From: Theropithecus gelada
Lineage: Eukaryota; Chordata; Mammalia; Primates; Cercopithecidae
Direction of reading: 5' to 3'
Assembly: GCF_003255815.1 (NCBI RefSeq)
Contig: NC_037689.1
Coordinates: 51,129,714 to 51,193,713 of the forward strand
DNA length: 64,000 nucleotides
Made by a program: the position numbers and the translations under genes
Part shown: piece by piece, positions 1 through 10,612 of the stretch
How positions within the stretch are numbered: the first letter of the stretch is position 1
Layout of the letters: every line of letters begins with the position of its first letter
Notes under the pieces: generated by a model
Database searches by the model: none
What the model saw: the letters and a program-made list of their open reading frames with translations, nothing else
Told to the model about the DNA's origin: nothing

Positions 1-1
1 T

Positions 2-319
2 GACCCAGCCATCCCATTACTGGGGATATACCCAAAGGATTATAAATCATGCTGCTATAAAGACACATGCACACGTATATTTATTGCAGCACTATTCACA
101 ATAGCAAAGACTTGGAATCAACCCAAATGTCCATCAGTGACAGATTGGATTAAGAAAATGTGGCACATATACACCATGGAATACTATGCAGCCATAAAAA
201 AGGATGAGTTTGCGTCCTTTGTAGGGACATGGATGCAGCTGGAAACCATCATTCTTAGCAAACTCTCACAAGAACAGAAAACCAAACACCGCATGTTCTC
301 ACTTATAGGTGGGAACTGA
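2..319 (+). pseudogene. L1 ORF2 protein, C-terminal ~105 codons, frame open to window edge
   Basis: The reading frame from position 2 to the TGA at 317-319 is uninterrupted and matches the extreme C-terminus of L1 ORF2p (endonuclease/reverse transcriptase polyprotein). It includes the conserved WIKKMW, MEYYAAIKK and QEQKTKHRMFSL segments. The catalytic domains would lie upstream, outside the window, so whether the element is intact cannot be judged. Most L1 copies are 5'-truncated, so a non-functional fragment is the default expectation. Confidence 0.85.
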
Positions 320-373
320 ACAATGAGATCACTTGGACTCAGGAAGGGGAACATCACACACCGGGGCCTATCA

Positions 374-396
374 TGGGGAGGGGGGCGGGGGGAGGG
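374..396 (+). other. G-rich tract in L1 3' UTR, potential G-quadruplex
   Basis: Runs of four, six, six and three G are separated by single A or C bases. This satisfies the usual four-run G-quadruplex pattern. It is a standard feature of primate L1 3' UTRs. Confidence 0.75.
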
Positions 397-599
397 ATTG
401 CATTGGGAGTTATACCTGATGTAAATGACGAGTTGATGGGTGCAGCAGACCAACATGGCACAAGTATACATATGTAACAAACCTGTACGTTATGCACATG
501 TACCCTACAACTTAAAGTATAATAATAATAAATAAATTTAAAAAATAAAAATAAAAATAAAACCTGAACTTTGAAAAAAAAAATAAATTAAAAATAAAG

Positions 600-1080
600 T
601 ATATAGCCTTTTCACATTGACTTCCTCCACTTACTGATATCATTTCAATTTCCTTCGTGTCTATTCGTAACTTGATAGCTCATTTGTTTTTATTACTGAA
701 TGATATTCCATGGTAAGGACATACCACAGTTTATTTATTCATTAACCTATTGAAACATGGCTTCAACTTTTGGTTGCTTCCAACTTTTGGAAAATATAAA
801 TAAAGCTGCTGTATATATTTGTGTTCAGGTTTTTCTGTGACAGTGTTTTCAACTCATTTAAGTAAACACTTTAGAGTGTGACAGCTGGATCTTATGGGAA
901 GAATATATTCAGTTTTGTTAGAAACTATAAAACTCTCTTCCGAAGTGACTGTACCATATTTGTTTCACACCAGCAATGAATAAGGGTCCCTGTTGGTCTA
1001 TATCCTCTCTGCCAGCATTTGGAGTTGTCAGTGGTCAGGATTTTACCCAATCTAATGTGTGCCATGCTTTATTTTTAACA
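600..1080 (-). mobile_element. Old L1 (L1M-type) ORF2 3' region
   Basis: Read on the minus strand this follows the end of L1 ORF2. For example, the stretch around 700-712 is the reverse complement of the segment around TACCATGGAATA, and sequence near 780-830 parallels the 'aataaagctgctgt' part of reversed L1. Divergence is high with many indels, so it is much older than the neighbouring L1PA. Edges are approximate. Confidence 0.7.
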
Positions 1081-1454
1081 TTTAACTACTAGAAAATTTG
1101 TGCTCACAGCATTTGTTTCTTCCAATTACTAATGAGTAGCATCATGGTTAAATGGGATCATTGCCTTGCTTCTTTTTCCACCCACCGTAGCTTCCTCCGG
1201 AGTTCACTGTTATCTCTTCTCTCAGCAGGTCTGTGGTTGGCTATTCTTGTCTTACCAGTTTGCTGTTATTTCTACCCTCAGTTTCTGTTCTTGTCTGTGC
1301 TTCTCTAGTGTCTAGCATAAATCTCTCAGGACTCAAAAAGTGGTATTAATATGTCAATGAGTCCTATTCTGTTTGCATTTTTCCCAAATGAGCCTCTTCT
1401 TTCAGGCTCCTGTGGTAATGTTCTTCTAATTCCTTGGACCTATTACCTACTTTT
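1081..1454. other. No recognised feature
   Basis: AT-rich sequence with no repeat family, open frame or RNA structure that I can support. Confidence 0.5.
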
Positions 1455-2010
1455 TATATTGTTATAGAGAATATCAAACATATTCAAATACATAAAGAAT
1501 GATATACTGGACTAACATATACCTATCACACAGTCCCAGCCGCCAACAACCCATGGCCAGTAGTGCTCCATCCTCTCCCGTTTACTTTTTCCCACTGTTG
1601 TATTATTTTAAAATGAACACCAGATATCATATTATTTTACATATTGATATGACCAAAAATATAGAGCGATGACTTCTTTTTCTAACAAACACATAGCATT
1701 TTTATCACACCTAAACTAATAGCAGTAGTTTATTATTATTATCAAATATCTAAATAATGATCTCATTAAAGTTAAGATCCAATAATGTCCATGTGCTTTG
1801 TGTGGTTGATTCATATTTTAAGTCTCTTGTAATCTATGGGCTGTCCCTGTATCATTTACCCCGCCAACCCCCACAATTTATTTATTGAATAATCAGAATT
1901 ATCCTGTAAAGTTTATCTTATCATCTGATATTTTTACTGGTTGTATTTTCAAGATATAGTTTAACATAATCTCTTTTTTCTGTATTGCATGTAAAACAGT
2001 AGAACCTTGA
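1455..2010. mobile_element. Ancient L1 3'-region fragment (L1ME/L1M5-like)
   Basis: The order of short matches resembles a common ancient mammalian L1 3' segment: AACATA..AAATA..AAGAATGATAT, then CACCCAG-like, TTTATCACACCTAAA, AATGTCCA, TTTTAAGTCTCTTGTAATCTAT and CAATTTATTTATTGAA. The assignment is from recall and heavily diverged. Orientation is not claimed. Confidence 0.5.
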
Positions 2011-2390
2011 TACAGGTTTGACTTATTTTGATGTGACTACTATAATTTAATTTTTTGTTTTGTATTAATGTCAGTTCATTACCGGTTCTCTTCTACGCTA
2101 ATCTTAGAGGGCATACCAGTGTATTAATTCATGCTTATTCTGAAATCTTTAATAAAGTTGTAGATGAATTATATAATAAATTTCACAGTGTCAGGAATTT
2201 AATTAATGAAATAGCTGGATTAGAACCCTGGACCCCAGACTTGTACTTAAAATTTCCTTTCCCTGTAAGCATTATGGCAGCCTCATGATAGTAGCATACC
2301 TCTTCATAACTTTTAAATATCCTGCAGCAGCAAATTGAGAAACACATTTGCAGAACATTCCCTTTACTGTGTAATGTGGTTCTTAGTAGA
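2011..2390. other. No clear feature; possible MIR trace
   Basis: Mostly unassigned. A short stretch around 2205-2250 (AATAGCTGGATTAGAACCCTGG) resembles the MIR segment GAGCTGGGATTCGAACCC, but it is too short and diverged to call. Confidence 0.35.
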
Positions 2391-2696
2391 GAATTTATTT
2401 TTTTATTTATTTTGAGACAGGGTTTCACTCCCGTTGCCCAGGCCGGAAGGCAGTGGTGTGCTCGCAGCTCACTACAACCTCCACCTCCCCGGTTCAAGAG
2501 ATCCTCCTGCCTCAGCCTCCCAAGTAACTGGGACTACAGGCACACACCACCAAGCCTGGCTAATTTTTGTATTTTTAGTAGAGACAGGGTTTCACCATGT
2601 TGGCCAGGCCGGTCTTGAACTCCTGACCTGAAGTGATCTGCCTGTTTTGGCCTTCCAAAGTGCTGGCATTACAGGAGTGAGTCACTGCGCTCAGCC
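2391..2696 (-). mobile_element. Alu, full-length, antisense
   Basis: Starts with a T-rich tail (2396-2410), then the reversed right monomer from GAGACAGGGTTTCACT, the mid A-rich linker (reversed, TTTTTGTATTTTTAGTAG near 2563) and the reversed left monomer ending at GCGCTCAGCC. Both monomers are present. Open frames on either strand here are Alu read-through, not genes. Confidence 0.96.
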
Positions 2697-2783
2697 ATGA
2701 AATGTTACATTTGTATACAAGTTTAAATTATCTATGTAATGTCACTGCATAATGATATAGCTTGGTAGTTAAGCGTTTGAACT

Positions 2784-3092
2784 TTTTTTTTTTTTTTTTT
2801 TTTTTTTGAGACAGAGTTTCATTCTTATTGCCTCGGCTGGAGTGCAATGGCACAATCTTGACTCACCACAACCTCCACCTCCCAGGTTCAAGTGATTCTC
2901 CTTCCTCAGTCTCCCGAGTAGCTGGGATTATAGGCAAGCGTCACCATGCCTCGTTAATTTTGTATTTTTGGTAGAGACAGGGTTTCTCCATATTGGTCAG
3001 GCTGGTCTCGATCTCCTGACCTCAGGTGATCCACCCGCCTCATCCTCCCAAAGTGCTGCGATTACAGGTGTGAGCTAACACTCCCGGCCACA
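2784..3092 (-). mobile_element. Alu (S-type), full-length, with target-site duplication
   Basis: T25 tail start, both monomers, ending at CTCCCGGCC. The 8-bp duplication TTTGAACT is at 2776-2783 and 3093-3100. It is inserted into the 5' part of a MIR. Confidence 0.96.
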
Positions 3093-3155
3093 TTTGAACT
3101 CTTTATTCTGACGTCTAAATGGGACTCACTATTAGAGTACTCATTTTGTGATCTT

Positions 3156-3324
3156 TTTTATTATTATTACTTCATAGAGACATGGTCTTGCTCTGTTGGC
3201 CAATCTGGAGTGATGTAATTGTAGCTCACTGCAACTTTGAACTTCTGACCTCAAATGATCCTCCCAACTTAACCTCCCAAAGTGTTGGGATAACAAGTGT
3301 GACCCACTGCACCCAGCCTCACTG
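3156..3324 (-). mobile_element. Free left Alu monomer (FLAM-like), with target-site duplication
   Basis: Only one monomer is present. It runs from GAGACATGGTCTTGCTCTG through the left-monomer ACTTCTGACCTCAAATGATCC to CACCCAGCC, after a TTATTATTATT tail. The 9-bp duplication TGTGATCTT flanks it at 3147-3155 and 3325-3333. A monomer with its own tail and duplication suggests a fossil monomeric insertion older than the dimeric Alus around it. Confidence 0.85.
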
Positions 3325-3480
3325 TGTGATCTTGAACAAGTTACTAAGCCTAGTTTCTCTGCCTGCCAGATGAGACTTTTACTAGTAATAACCTTATGAA
3401 TTTGCTTTGATTATTCGTTATGGATAATTTATGGATGATGCTTAGTATAGTACCTGGGATATAACAGCAAATGTTTTATA

Positions 3481-3840
3481 TAGTTTGGAGCTATCGGCAG
3501 GGAGAAGTGTTATTATGAGAAAATTGAGGCAGTGATATGGTTGGGTCAGTCGCCTAATATTACATAACTGACATGTACTTTCACATAAGAGTCTGTCTTT
3601 TGTGTCAGAACTGACTCTGGAAGTGTCTCTACTGTTGTGAAGGCAGGAACCTACTTAGGTACTAGACTATGTTAAAGAAGCTGGTGATTAGTTGAATCTA
3701 AAGTTGGTTATACAATCATATTGCCAAGTGCGCACAGTCGTAAAATCTATTCGCCTATTTCAGACAGCTTACTGCTTACCTTGGCCGCAGCTACCATGAT
3801 ATTTAAAGACTAAGATTGTTTCAGTTTGTTTAAAAAATTA
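3481..3840. other. Mostly unassigned; possible antisense MIR at 3505-3590
   Basis: GAGAAAATTGAGGCAGTGA and following bases resemble the reversed MIR core (GAGGAAACTGAGGC). The match is short. Nothing else is recognised up to the CA repeat. Confidence 0.4.
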
Positions 3841-3847
3841 TACACAT

Positions 3848-3890
<43 letters not shown>
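3841..3890 (+). repeat. (CA)n microsatellite
   Basis: Impure start (ACACATACACATATACA), then an uninterrupted AC dinucleotide run to 3890. Confidence 0.97.
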
Positions 3891-3893
<3 letters not shown>

Positions 3894-3997
3894 ACATACA
3901 CTCAGTGGGAGAGCATTTTTGTCAAAACATATGAAATAATTTTCTCCTCTTCACAGATATTGAAATGATGATTTGTTTTGTACATATTCAACACAAG

Positions 3998-4048
3998 GTA
4001 TATATGTATATATATATAAAGTGTGTGTGTGTGTGTATATATATATAC
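3998..4048 (+). repeat. (TA)n(GT)n(TA)n compound microsatellite
   Basis: Alternating TA (with one TG) to about 4018, then eight GT units, then TA units to 4048. It lies about 110 bp downstream of the CA run, so the GT part is an inverted copy of it. Confidence 0.95.
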
Positions 4049-5141
4049 GGCATAATTTTTGTGGTGAAATCTAAGCGATGGAAATCACATCCACTATTAT
4101 TTGGGTAAAAATCACAAAAGCACTTCATAGAGACGTTTTTCCTTAGTGTATGAACCACATTTATCAGGTGCTACAATTGCTGAATTAAGTTGAAATTGTT
4201 CTAAAATCTACTTGAGATTGTCTCCTTTCTTCAAGTTCTTCTGAATGTGTACACAGATACCTGAAAATAGAAATAAAACCTAAACCTCTACTTTAAAATG
4301 AGGATATTTTAACTTTAAATTTCTATTTCACTTGATGAATATTTAATCTTTTTGTTACTTGACATATGTAAAATCTTAAAGTATTTGAAAAATATATTTT
4401 CTTGTCTATGGCTCCTTAAATGGTGCACATGTGTTTAGCAAGCAACAGCTAGTGTCTTGCCGAAGTTAAAAGTTAAAATGCAAAATGATAAAGTTGATGG
4501 AATTTGTGACCTTTTATAAGTCACTTTGCCATTTGAAATTAAATGTGTCAGATTTGGCAAACTTAATATATTGAATAGGTTATCCTAATATTTTTGTTGA
4601 CTTTTAGTAAGAACAGTATAAAGCAACTATAAAGGGTTATTTGTTTTAGCTTTTCTAAATAAAAATCACTGAAGCAATTTTAATTTGTACATGTAACTCT
4701 TCTTTAAAATTTAAATGCCTATTTTCCTTCATGTGCTTCCATGCCTTATTTCATTAAATTTTCGAACACATATAGAAAGCCAAATCTACAAGCTATCAGG
4801 TTTTCCTTGAGATTACTGTAATATATTAAAACATACACTGAATCAGACTCTATTCCTTCCAAAGCTGATTCAGCACTTTAAAAATAATCTTTGATTTTAC
4901 ATTAAAATAATTTGTCACCCTTTACTGCATGATATCAGAATGACACTAGTGATTTCACTACAAAAAGTGTCAGTTGTCAAATCTTGCTGGTCCACAAATA
5001 ACTCTCCAGTTACTAATTTGCATTTTAGCCTTAGCTGTAAATATTTGGAAAGAAGAACTGACAGTTGACAGCTACGTATAACTTATATATATTTCATACA
5101 GTTACTCAGTAATACCAGATTAACATTTAAAAACATTAGTG
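4049..5141. other. AT-rich, no recognised feature
   Basis: No repeat family, long frame or RNA signal was recognised in this 1.1-kb stretch. Confidence 0.5.
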
Positions 5142-5450
5142 GGCCAGGCAAGATGACTCACGCCTGTAATCCCAGCACTTAGGGAGGCTGAGGTGGGTGA
5201 ATTACTTGAGGTCAGGAGTTGAAGACCAGCCTGGCCAACATGGTGAAACCTAATCTCTACTAAAAATACAAAAAAAAAAAAAAAAAAATTAGCAGGACGT
5301 GGTAGTGCATGCCTGTAATCCCAGTTACTCGGGAGGCTGTGGCAGCAGAATCACTTGAACCGGGGAGGTGGAAGTTGCAGTGAGCCGAGATCACTCCACT
5401 ACACTCCAGCCTGGGTGACAGAGTGAGACTCCATCTCAAAAAAAAAAAAA
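5142..5450 (+). mobile_element. Alu, full-length, sense
   Basis: Begins GGCCAGGCAAGATGACTCACG and has the left monomer, an expanded A18 linker at about 5271-5288, the right monomer, and an A13 tail at 5438-5450. A clean target duplication is not obvious; ACATTA occurs just outside both ends. Confidence 0.96.
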
Positions 5451-6577
5451 GGAAATAAACAATAAAAGACATTAACAGGAGTATTGCAGAATAAAGAAAT
5501 GTTGGAATGTCATCCCTTAATCTTTAATATGTTTAATGTTAAAATGTATTTTTGTGTTTGAATTATTAAAGGTATATTGAATAATAACATAGAAGCATCT
5601 CAGGAAGCATCATAGAAGTGCTGTTTAAACACAATGTGAAAGTAAAGGGAGTCATTTTCCAACACAGTGTTGGATCCAGTCTCATGACAGTGTAAAGAAA
5701 CTGTGAGAAAAGTGCTTTGTATTTTCCAGGTGAACCTAGTTGCCCATCTCTTGCAACCAGCTACAGAAGGTCAGCCAGTAGCACTGGATTTCCATGGTCA
5801 CTCATTTCTCCATTCTACCTGTAGTCTGTGTAATGAGAGGAAAACAAACGAGTCCCAAAAACTTGGTTTCACATGAGAAGTTCTTCAAATAATTTTTGCC
5901 TTTAGAAAAAAATTTATGGAGTATGATGATAGCCAGGAGGGAAGATTGGCAGTTTGGAAGGTAAAGCAAGAAGAGTAATCTTGGGAATTTTTAATAAGAC
6001 AAATAATAGAAAATGGTCAAAAAAAATAGAGCAGATATGTTAAAGTATAATATTATAATTATTGAATAGAACTCAATAATATACAATTCTGAGCACTCTG
6101 TTTTTTTTTCTTCTTGCTTTATCATACAATTTTATCTTTAGTCTGCCTGTACCTTAATTTGTATATTCTTAGCTTTAGGTTATTGAATAGATTTTTATAA
6201 ACCATTTGTTTTTGTCAGCTTTTGCTTAGTAAAAATACAATAATATACAATCCCCAAATATCATTGCCTTTTAACAGCTTTGATCTCCTTCTCTCTCATT
6301 TTACATGTGGTAGCTGTCTGTGGTTCCATGTATCTTCTTCATTCTTGAGTCCAGAATAAACAAATAACTGCTATCTGGGGGCAAGGCATAGGGAAAAGAG
6401 CAACGGCAGAAACATGCAATAGATTTTAAAAATTGCATTTGAGTATAATTTGAAAAAAATAATATAATTTACTCTACTAACAAAATCCATTCTGGAATAA
6501 GATGTCATATAGTAACCTAAAATGTACATTAATGTATGTAAAATAATATTAAGGTTGAAACTTAAAGAACCATTTAT
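5451..6577. other. AT-rich, no recognised feature
   Basis: No repeat family or coding signal was recognised. Short A and T runs are the only low-complexity content. Confidence 0.5.
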
Positions 6578-6991
6578 TGTTTTAGTCAATTTTGTGTTGC
6601 TGTAAGGGAATCCCTGAGAGTGGATAATTTATAACGAAAAGAGGTTTATTTGGCTCATGGTTCTGCCAGTTGTACAAGAAGCATGCAGCCAGCATCTGCT
6701 TCTGGTTAGCGCCTTAGGAAGCATTGACTCATGGTAGAAGGAGAAATGGAGCAAACATAATATGGTGAGAGAGATAGAAAGAGAGAAGGGTGGGAGGTGC
6801 CAGTCTTTTTGAAAAAATGAGATCTCACAGGAACTAGGACTAGAATTCACTCCATCTTGGGAGCATTCTCTAAGCCATTTATGAGGGATCCACCCCCACG
6901 ACCCAAACACCTCTCACTAGGCTCCACCTCCAATATTGGCAATCAGTTTTCAACATGAGATTTGAAGGGGACAATTTCCCAAACTATATCA
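6578..6991 (-). mobile_element. MaLR LTR, MST-type (endogenous retrovirus-like), antisense
   Basis: Matches the reversed MST LTR: TTTAGTCAATTTTGTGTTGC, then GATAATTTATAACGAAAAGAGG, CATCTGCTTCTGG, GATCTCACAGGAACT, GGATCCACCCCCACGACCC, GCTCCACCTCCAATATTGG, and a final CAAACTATATCA. No internal retroviral genes are next to it, so it behaves as a solo LTR. Confidence 0.88.
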
Positions 6992-7282
6992 GATGGTGAG
7001 CATCATTTTCATTTATTAAAATATTATGAAACATCTAAAATTTAGGTGATACCAGGAAGAAGCAAAGATGAATAAATGCCTGTACTCTACATTTAAAATT
7101 CTCTGGATTCAGTGAGGAATATAGAAAAATATATCAAACCAATATAGATGCATCCACTGATAAGTGCTTTCTTGAGGATTAAAAGAGGTGCTAATAAGCA
7201 GAAACCGTGAATGAAACTGTCACCCACTGATATCTAGAAACTTTAGGATAGTTTCTGTGTAAGAATCCATTAAATTGTATTT

Positions 7283-7630
7283 CAGTCCATTCGGACTATT
7301 ATAACTAAATATTCTAAATTGGATAGCTTATGAATAAAGGTGATTTATTGCTCATAGTCCTGGAAGCTGAGAAGTCCAAGATCAATTTACCAGCAAATTC
7401 AGTGTCTGGTGAGGGCTCGCTCTCTGCTTCATAGAGGGCACCATCTTGCTGATTTCTTCACATGGTGGAAGGGCTTCATCAGCCTCTTTTATAAGGGCAC
7501 AATTCCACTGATGAAGGTGTAGCCATTATGACTTAATCACCTGCCAAACACCCCATCTCTTAATACTATTGCATTGGTGATTAGGTTTCAACATATGAGT
7601 TTTGAGAGGACACAAATATTCAGACCATAG
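7283..7630 (-). mobile_element. MaLR LTR, MLT1/MST-type, antisense
   Basis: Begins TCAGTCCATTCGGACTATTATAA and carries the reversed LTR blocks GCTGAGAAGTCCAAGATCAA, CACATGGTGGAAGGGC, TTTTATAAGGGCAC and TTAGGTTTCAACATATGAG, ending ATTCAGACCATAGCA. It differs from the MST copy 290 bp upstream, so the two are separate insertions. Confidence 0.82.
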
Positions 7631-7649
7631 CAGATGTGGATATTAATAA

Positions 7650-7885
7650 AGATAATAATAGTAATAATAGCTGTCTGTATTATGCGTTTACTGTATATCA
7701 AGCACTTTAGAAACCTCTTTGTAGTCTCACAATAAATTTTTTACATAAATTCAATTATTATTCTCATTGTCCAGATGAGAATAAAAAGGCATAGGCACAT
7801 ATTGAAAGATTATCTATTAATAAAGCTTGTAGTACCTGGGTGGATTAATGGTGTTTATATTCAGTTTGTAAACCAAAACTATTAT
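7650..7885 (-). mobile_element. MIR SINE, antisense
   Basis: Reversed MIR order: AATAATAGCTGTCTGTATTATGCG, ATATCAAGCACTTTAGAAACC, CTCATTGTCCAGATGAGAAT, and a GGCATAGGCACATATTGAAAGATTAT-like stretch. Diverged but colinear. Confidence 0.75.
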
Positions 7886-7887
7886 CA

Positions 7888-7890
<3 letters not shown>

Positions 7891-7927
<37 letters not shown>
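7891..7927 (+). repeat. (TA)n microsatellite
   Basis: Eighteen uninterrupted TA units immediately after the MIR relic. Confidence 0.97.
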
Positions 7928-7930
<3 letters not shown>

Positions 7931-9039
7931 TGAAAAGTTTCCTTGCCTGTTTTCTTGCAATATTGAGTTTAAATGTTACCACAGCCTAATATCATAAAGC
8001 ATTTTTTTTAACAGAAGCAATCACAGGCTATTTGCAAAGCCATCTCAATAAAACTTGAGTCCTAAGGGTACAATCAATTGATAAGATGCTACATTTCTTT
8101 ATTAGAATTATTGGGGAAAATGAAACAATGTGAAACATTGATGATGTTTTGAAAAATATTTTTCCGTTCTATTACTTTTATTCTTACCATTAATGTATAG
8201 CTCTATCATTATTTTCCATAGAATTAATCTCCACTCTTACATATATTCTTTATGTAAATGAGAAAAAAAATTTCAAAGGGGAAAAATGTAAGTAGCAAAA
8301 AATTCCTACATAATACTTTATTAATGAGCAAAATTGTGGCATTTTATCTTCTGGGTGACAAATGTAATATTCAGGAAAAGTGTGGTATAATTAATCATAA
8401 TTTATGTATTTATTACTCTAGGGTTCTTTTTGTAAATGTTCCATAGTTTTATAACAGTAAACTCTTCTCTAAGTTGCAAACACTACAACTCTATTGTGTA
8501 AAAAGGACCAATTTCTTTGTTTGCAGCATATTGTCAATATCAAATATGCGTGCTGAAAGATAGCAGACTATCAATAGCTAGTAAATTCACAAAACCATCA
8601 GGTGATATGGTAATATTTGACAAGACAAACAGTGAAGGGAGAATATTGTAGTAATGTTTGCAAACAATATTTTCTTTAGTTTTGAATTTAAAATATGTCA
8701 TTTTTTCTTACTCTTGTGTTACTTCTTTTTTAGTCAGAACAGGAAACCTTAAAACAGATTAGCTTTGACTTTTATATTTATTCCATTTTTCTCTGACAGA
8801 GTATGGATGAATAGCATGAAACAAGTCAAAATTGCTAAAGGAATTAATTTATCTACAAACCTTGTTCAATCTTATTATTTAAAAATAACTTTTATTAAGA
8901 TAAAAATCACAAAAAATAGATTAGACTCTTTCTTATGATGCACTTAGAAGTGCACAAGATCATTTCTCTGTTATTCTTGCCTCAGTGTACAACCTGATTC
9001 TAATAAGGAGAATGCATTAGACAAATCCAAATTGAGTTA
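7928..9039. other. AT-rich, no recognised feature
   Basis: No family or coding signal recognised in this 1.1-kb stretch. Confidence 0.5.
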
Positions 9040-9730
9040 CATGCTACAAAATGGCTGACCAGTACTCTGAAAAGTTTCTAGGTCAGGAAAGAGAAAGACT
9101 GTGGAACTGTCACAGTTTGGAGGAGACTAAGAAGACGTGGCAACTAATGCAATGTGGGGGACAACTGGACCTTGAATCAGAATAGAACCTTAGTGGACAA
9201 CCTGGTTTTGAAATGTGAATAAGTACTATAGATCAGTTCATCATATTGTATCAATGTTAATTTCCTGGTTTTAATACTTGTTCTAGGGTTTGGAAAATTT
9301 TAACATTATCGCAAGCTATGTGAATGATGTGTATTAATTATTTTCTATTCTTGCATGTTTTCTGTAAATCTAAAATTATTTCAAAATGTTAAAGAATTTT
9401 TTTTTTTTTTTTTTGACACACAGTCTTGCTCTCACTCTTTTGTCCAGGCTGGAGTGCAGTGGTGTTGTCTTGGCTCACTGCAACCTCCACCTCCCGGGTT
9501 CAAGCAATTCTTGTGCCTTAGCCTCCCAACGAGCTGGGATTACAGGTGCGTGCCACCACACCCGACTAATTTTTGTAATTTTAGTAGAGATGGTGTTTCA
9601 CCATATTGGCCAGGCTGATCTCCTGACCTCAAGTGATCCGCCTGCCTCGGCCTCCCAAAGTGCTGGGATTACAGGTGAGTCACCGCGCCTGGCCAAAATG
9701 TTAAAGAAATATTTTTAACTTGGGGAGGAA
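9040..9730 (+). mobile_element. L1M-type 3' UTR, interrupted by an Alu
   Basis: Contains a typical medium-age L1 3' tail in order: AACTAATGCAATGTGG, TTGTATCAATGTTAATTTCC, CTGGTTTTAATACTTGTTCTA, and CTGTAAATCTAAAATTATTT just before the Alu. A second copy of the same family lies at 55310-55680. The left edge is approximate. Confidence 0.72.
9397..9694 (-). mobile_element. Alu (S-type), full-length, with 14-bp target-site duplication
   Basis: Poly-T start, both monomers, ending CGCGCCTGGCC. A perfect duplication AAAATGTTAAAGAA lies at 9383-9396 and 9695-9708, inside the L1M tail. Confidence 0.98.
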
Positions 9731-10088
9731 AGGAAGACTACAATCTCTGGAATCAGAAAAAAATAAAATATTATTTTTATTTGAGGTTATTTAAACCTCC
9801 CATGGAGTATATTAATATCTGCAAACTAAGTGCCTACTGTGCAAGGCTACACGTTGTTGTATGAGACAGAAACATGGAGACAATTTATTTTTTTAGATTG
9901 TTTTATGATAACATTTATTGAACTTCTAAAATTATGTAAGAAAATGAAAGACATGAACAATCACACTCTTTGATATGATTAGAAAAGAGATTATTTGAAT
10001 CTGGGACACAGTGTTCCAGAATGTAGAAGATCCATATAAAGTCTTAAGGAGAATCTGATTCTAATTTAGGGTTTAGGGGGAACAAAGA
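9731..10088. other. No recognised feature
   Basis: AT-rich, no repeat family supported. AAGTGCCTACTGTGC near 9828 is L2-like but too short to call. Confidence 0.45.
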
Positions 10089-10090
10089 TA

Positions 10091-10612
10091 CAGTAGTTCC
10101 CCCTTATTCATAGTTTTGCTTTCTATGGTTTCAGTTACCTGTGGTCAACCACAGTTCAAAAATATTAAATCGAAAATTCCAGAACCAAACCGTACACGAT
10201 TCTGAGTAGTGTGATGAAATCTCGTGCAATCTCCCTCTGTCCTGTCCAGGAAATGAATCATCCCTTTGTCTAGGCGATCCATGTTGTATATGCTACCTAC
10301 CCATTTAGTTAGTTAGTAGCAGTCTAAGTTATCAGATCAACTGTCATGGTATCACATGACAGTAATCCTTATTTTACATAGTAATTGTCCCAAAGCACAA
10401 GAGTAATGACGATGGCATATTGTTATAATTGTTCTATTTTATTATTAGTTGTTGTTAACCTCTTACTGTGCCTAATTTACAAATTAAACCTTATCACAGG
10501 TGTGTATGTATAGGAGAAAACGTAGTATAAATCAGGTTTGGTGCTAACCACAGGTTCAGGCATTTACTGGAGGTCTTGGAATGTATTCCCCTCAGATAAG
10601 AGGGGACTACTA
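10091..10612 (+). mobile_element. Tigger-type non-autonomous DNA transposon (MER2-like), complete ends
   Basis: The left end CAGTAGTTCCCCCTTATTC and right end AGAGGGGACTACTA form inverted terminal repeats. They are flanked by TA at 10089-10090 and 10613-10614, the target duplication of Tc1/mariner-pogo elements. The interior matches MER2 (TTCAGTTACCTGTGGTCAACC, GAATCATCCCTTTGTC, TAATGACGATGGCATATTG, CAGGCATTTACTGGAGGTC). At 522 bp it has no transposase frame and would have depended on Tigger transposase. Orientation follows the consensus as I recall it. Confidence 0.9.

Larger units (their letters stand above)
1..597 (+). mobile_element. L1PA-type LINE-1, 3' end, cut by left window edge
   Basis: The sequence matches the end of L1 ORF2, then the L1 3' UTR with its G-rich tract, and finally an A-rich tail made of AATAA and AAAAT units from about 520. 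It is colinear with the L1 at 24173-24845. The left edge of the window truncates it, so total length and the left target-site duplication cannot be seen. It is a primate L1PA-age copy; the exact subfamily is not determined. Confidence 0.95.
2745..3480 (+). mobile_element. MIR SINE interrupted by an Alu and an Alu monomer
   Basis: MIR segments are found in order on the plus strand. The 5' GGTAGTTAAG part lies at 2764-2773. The middle is at 3093-3146. The diagnostic CTGTGTGATCTTGAACAAGTT core begins at 3323. The tail follows, with GCTTAGTATAGTACCTGG near 3440 and AGCAAATGTTTT near 3467. Two later insertions (2784-3092 and 3156-3324) split it, each with target-site duplication, so they are younger than the MIR. 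Confidence 0.8.

Noticed and set aside
6578..7630. A single provirus bounded by two LTRs
   Set aside because: The two LTRs match different MaLR types and only 290 bp of unrelated DNA lies between them.
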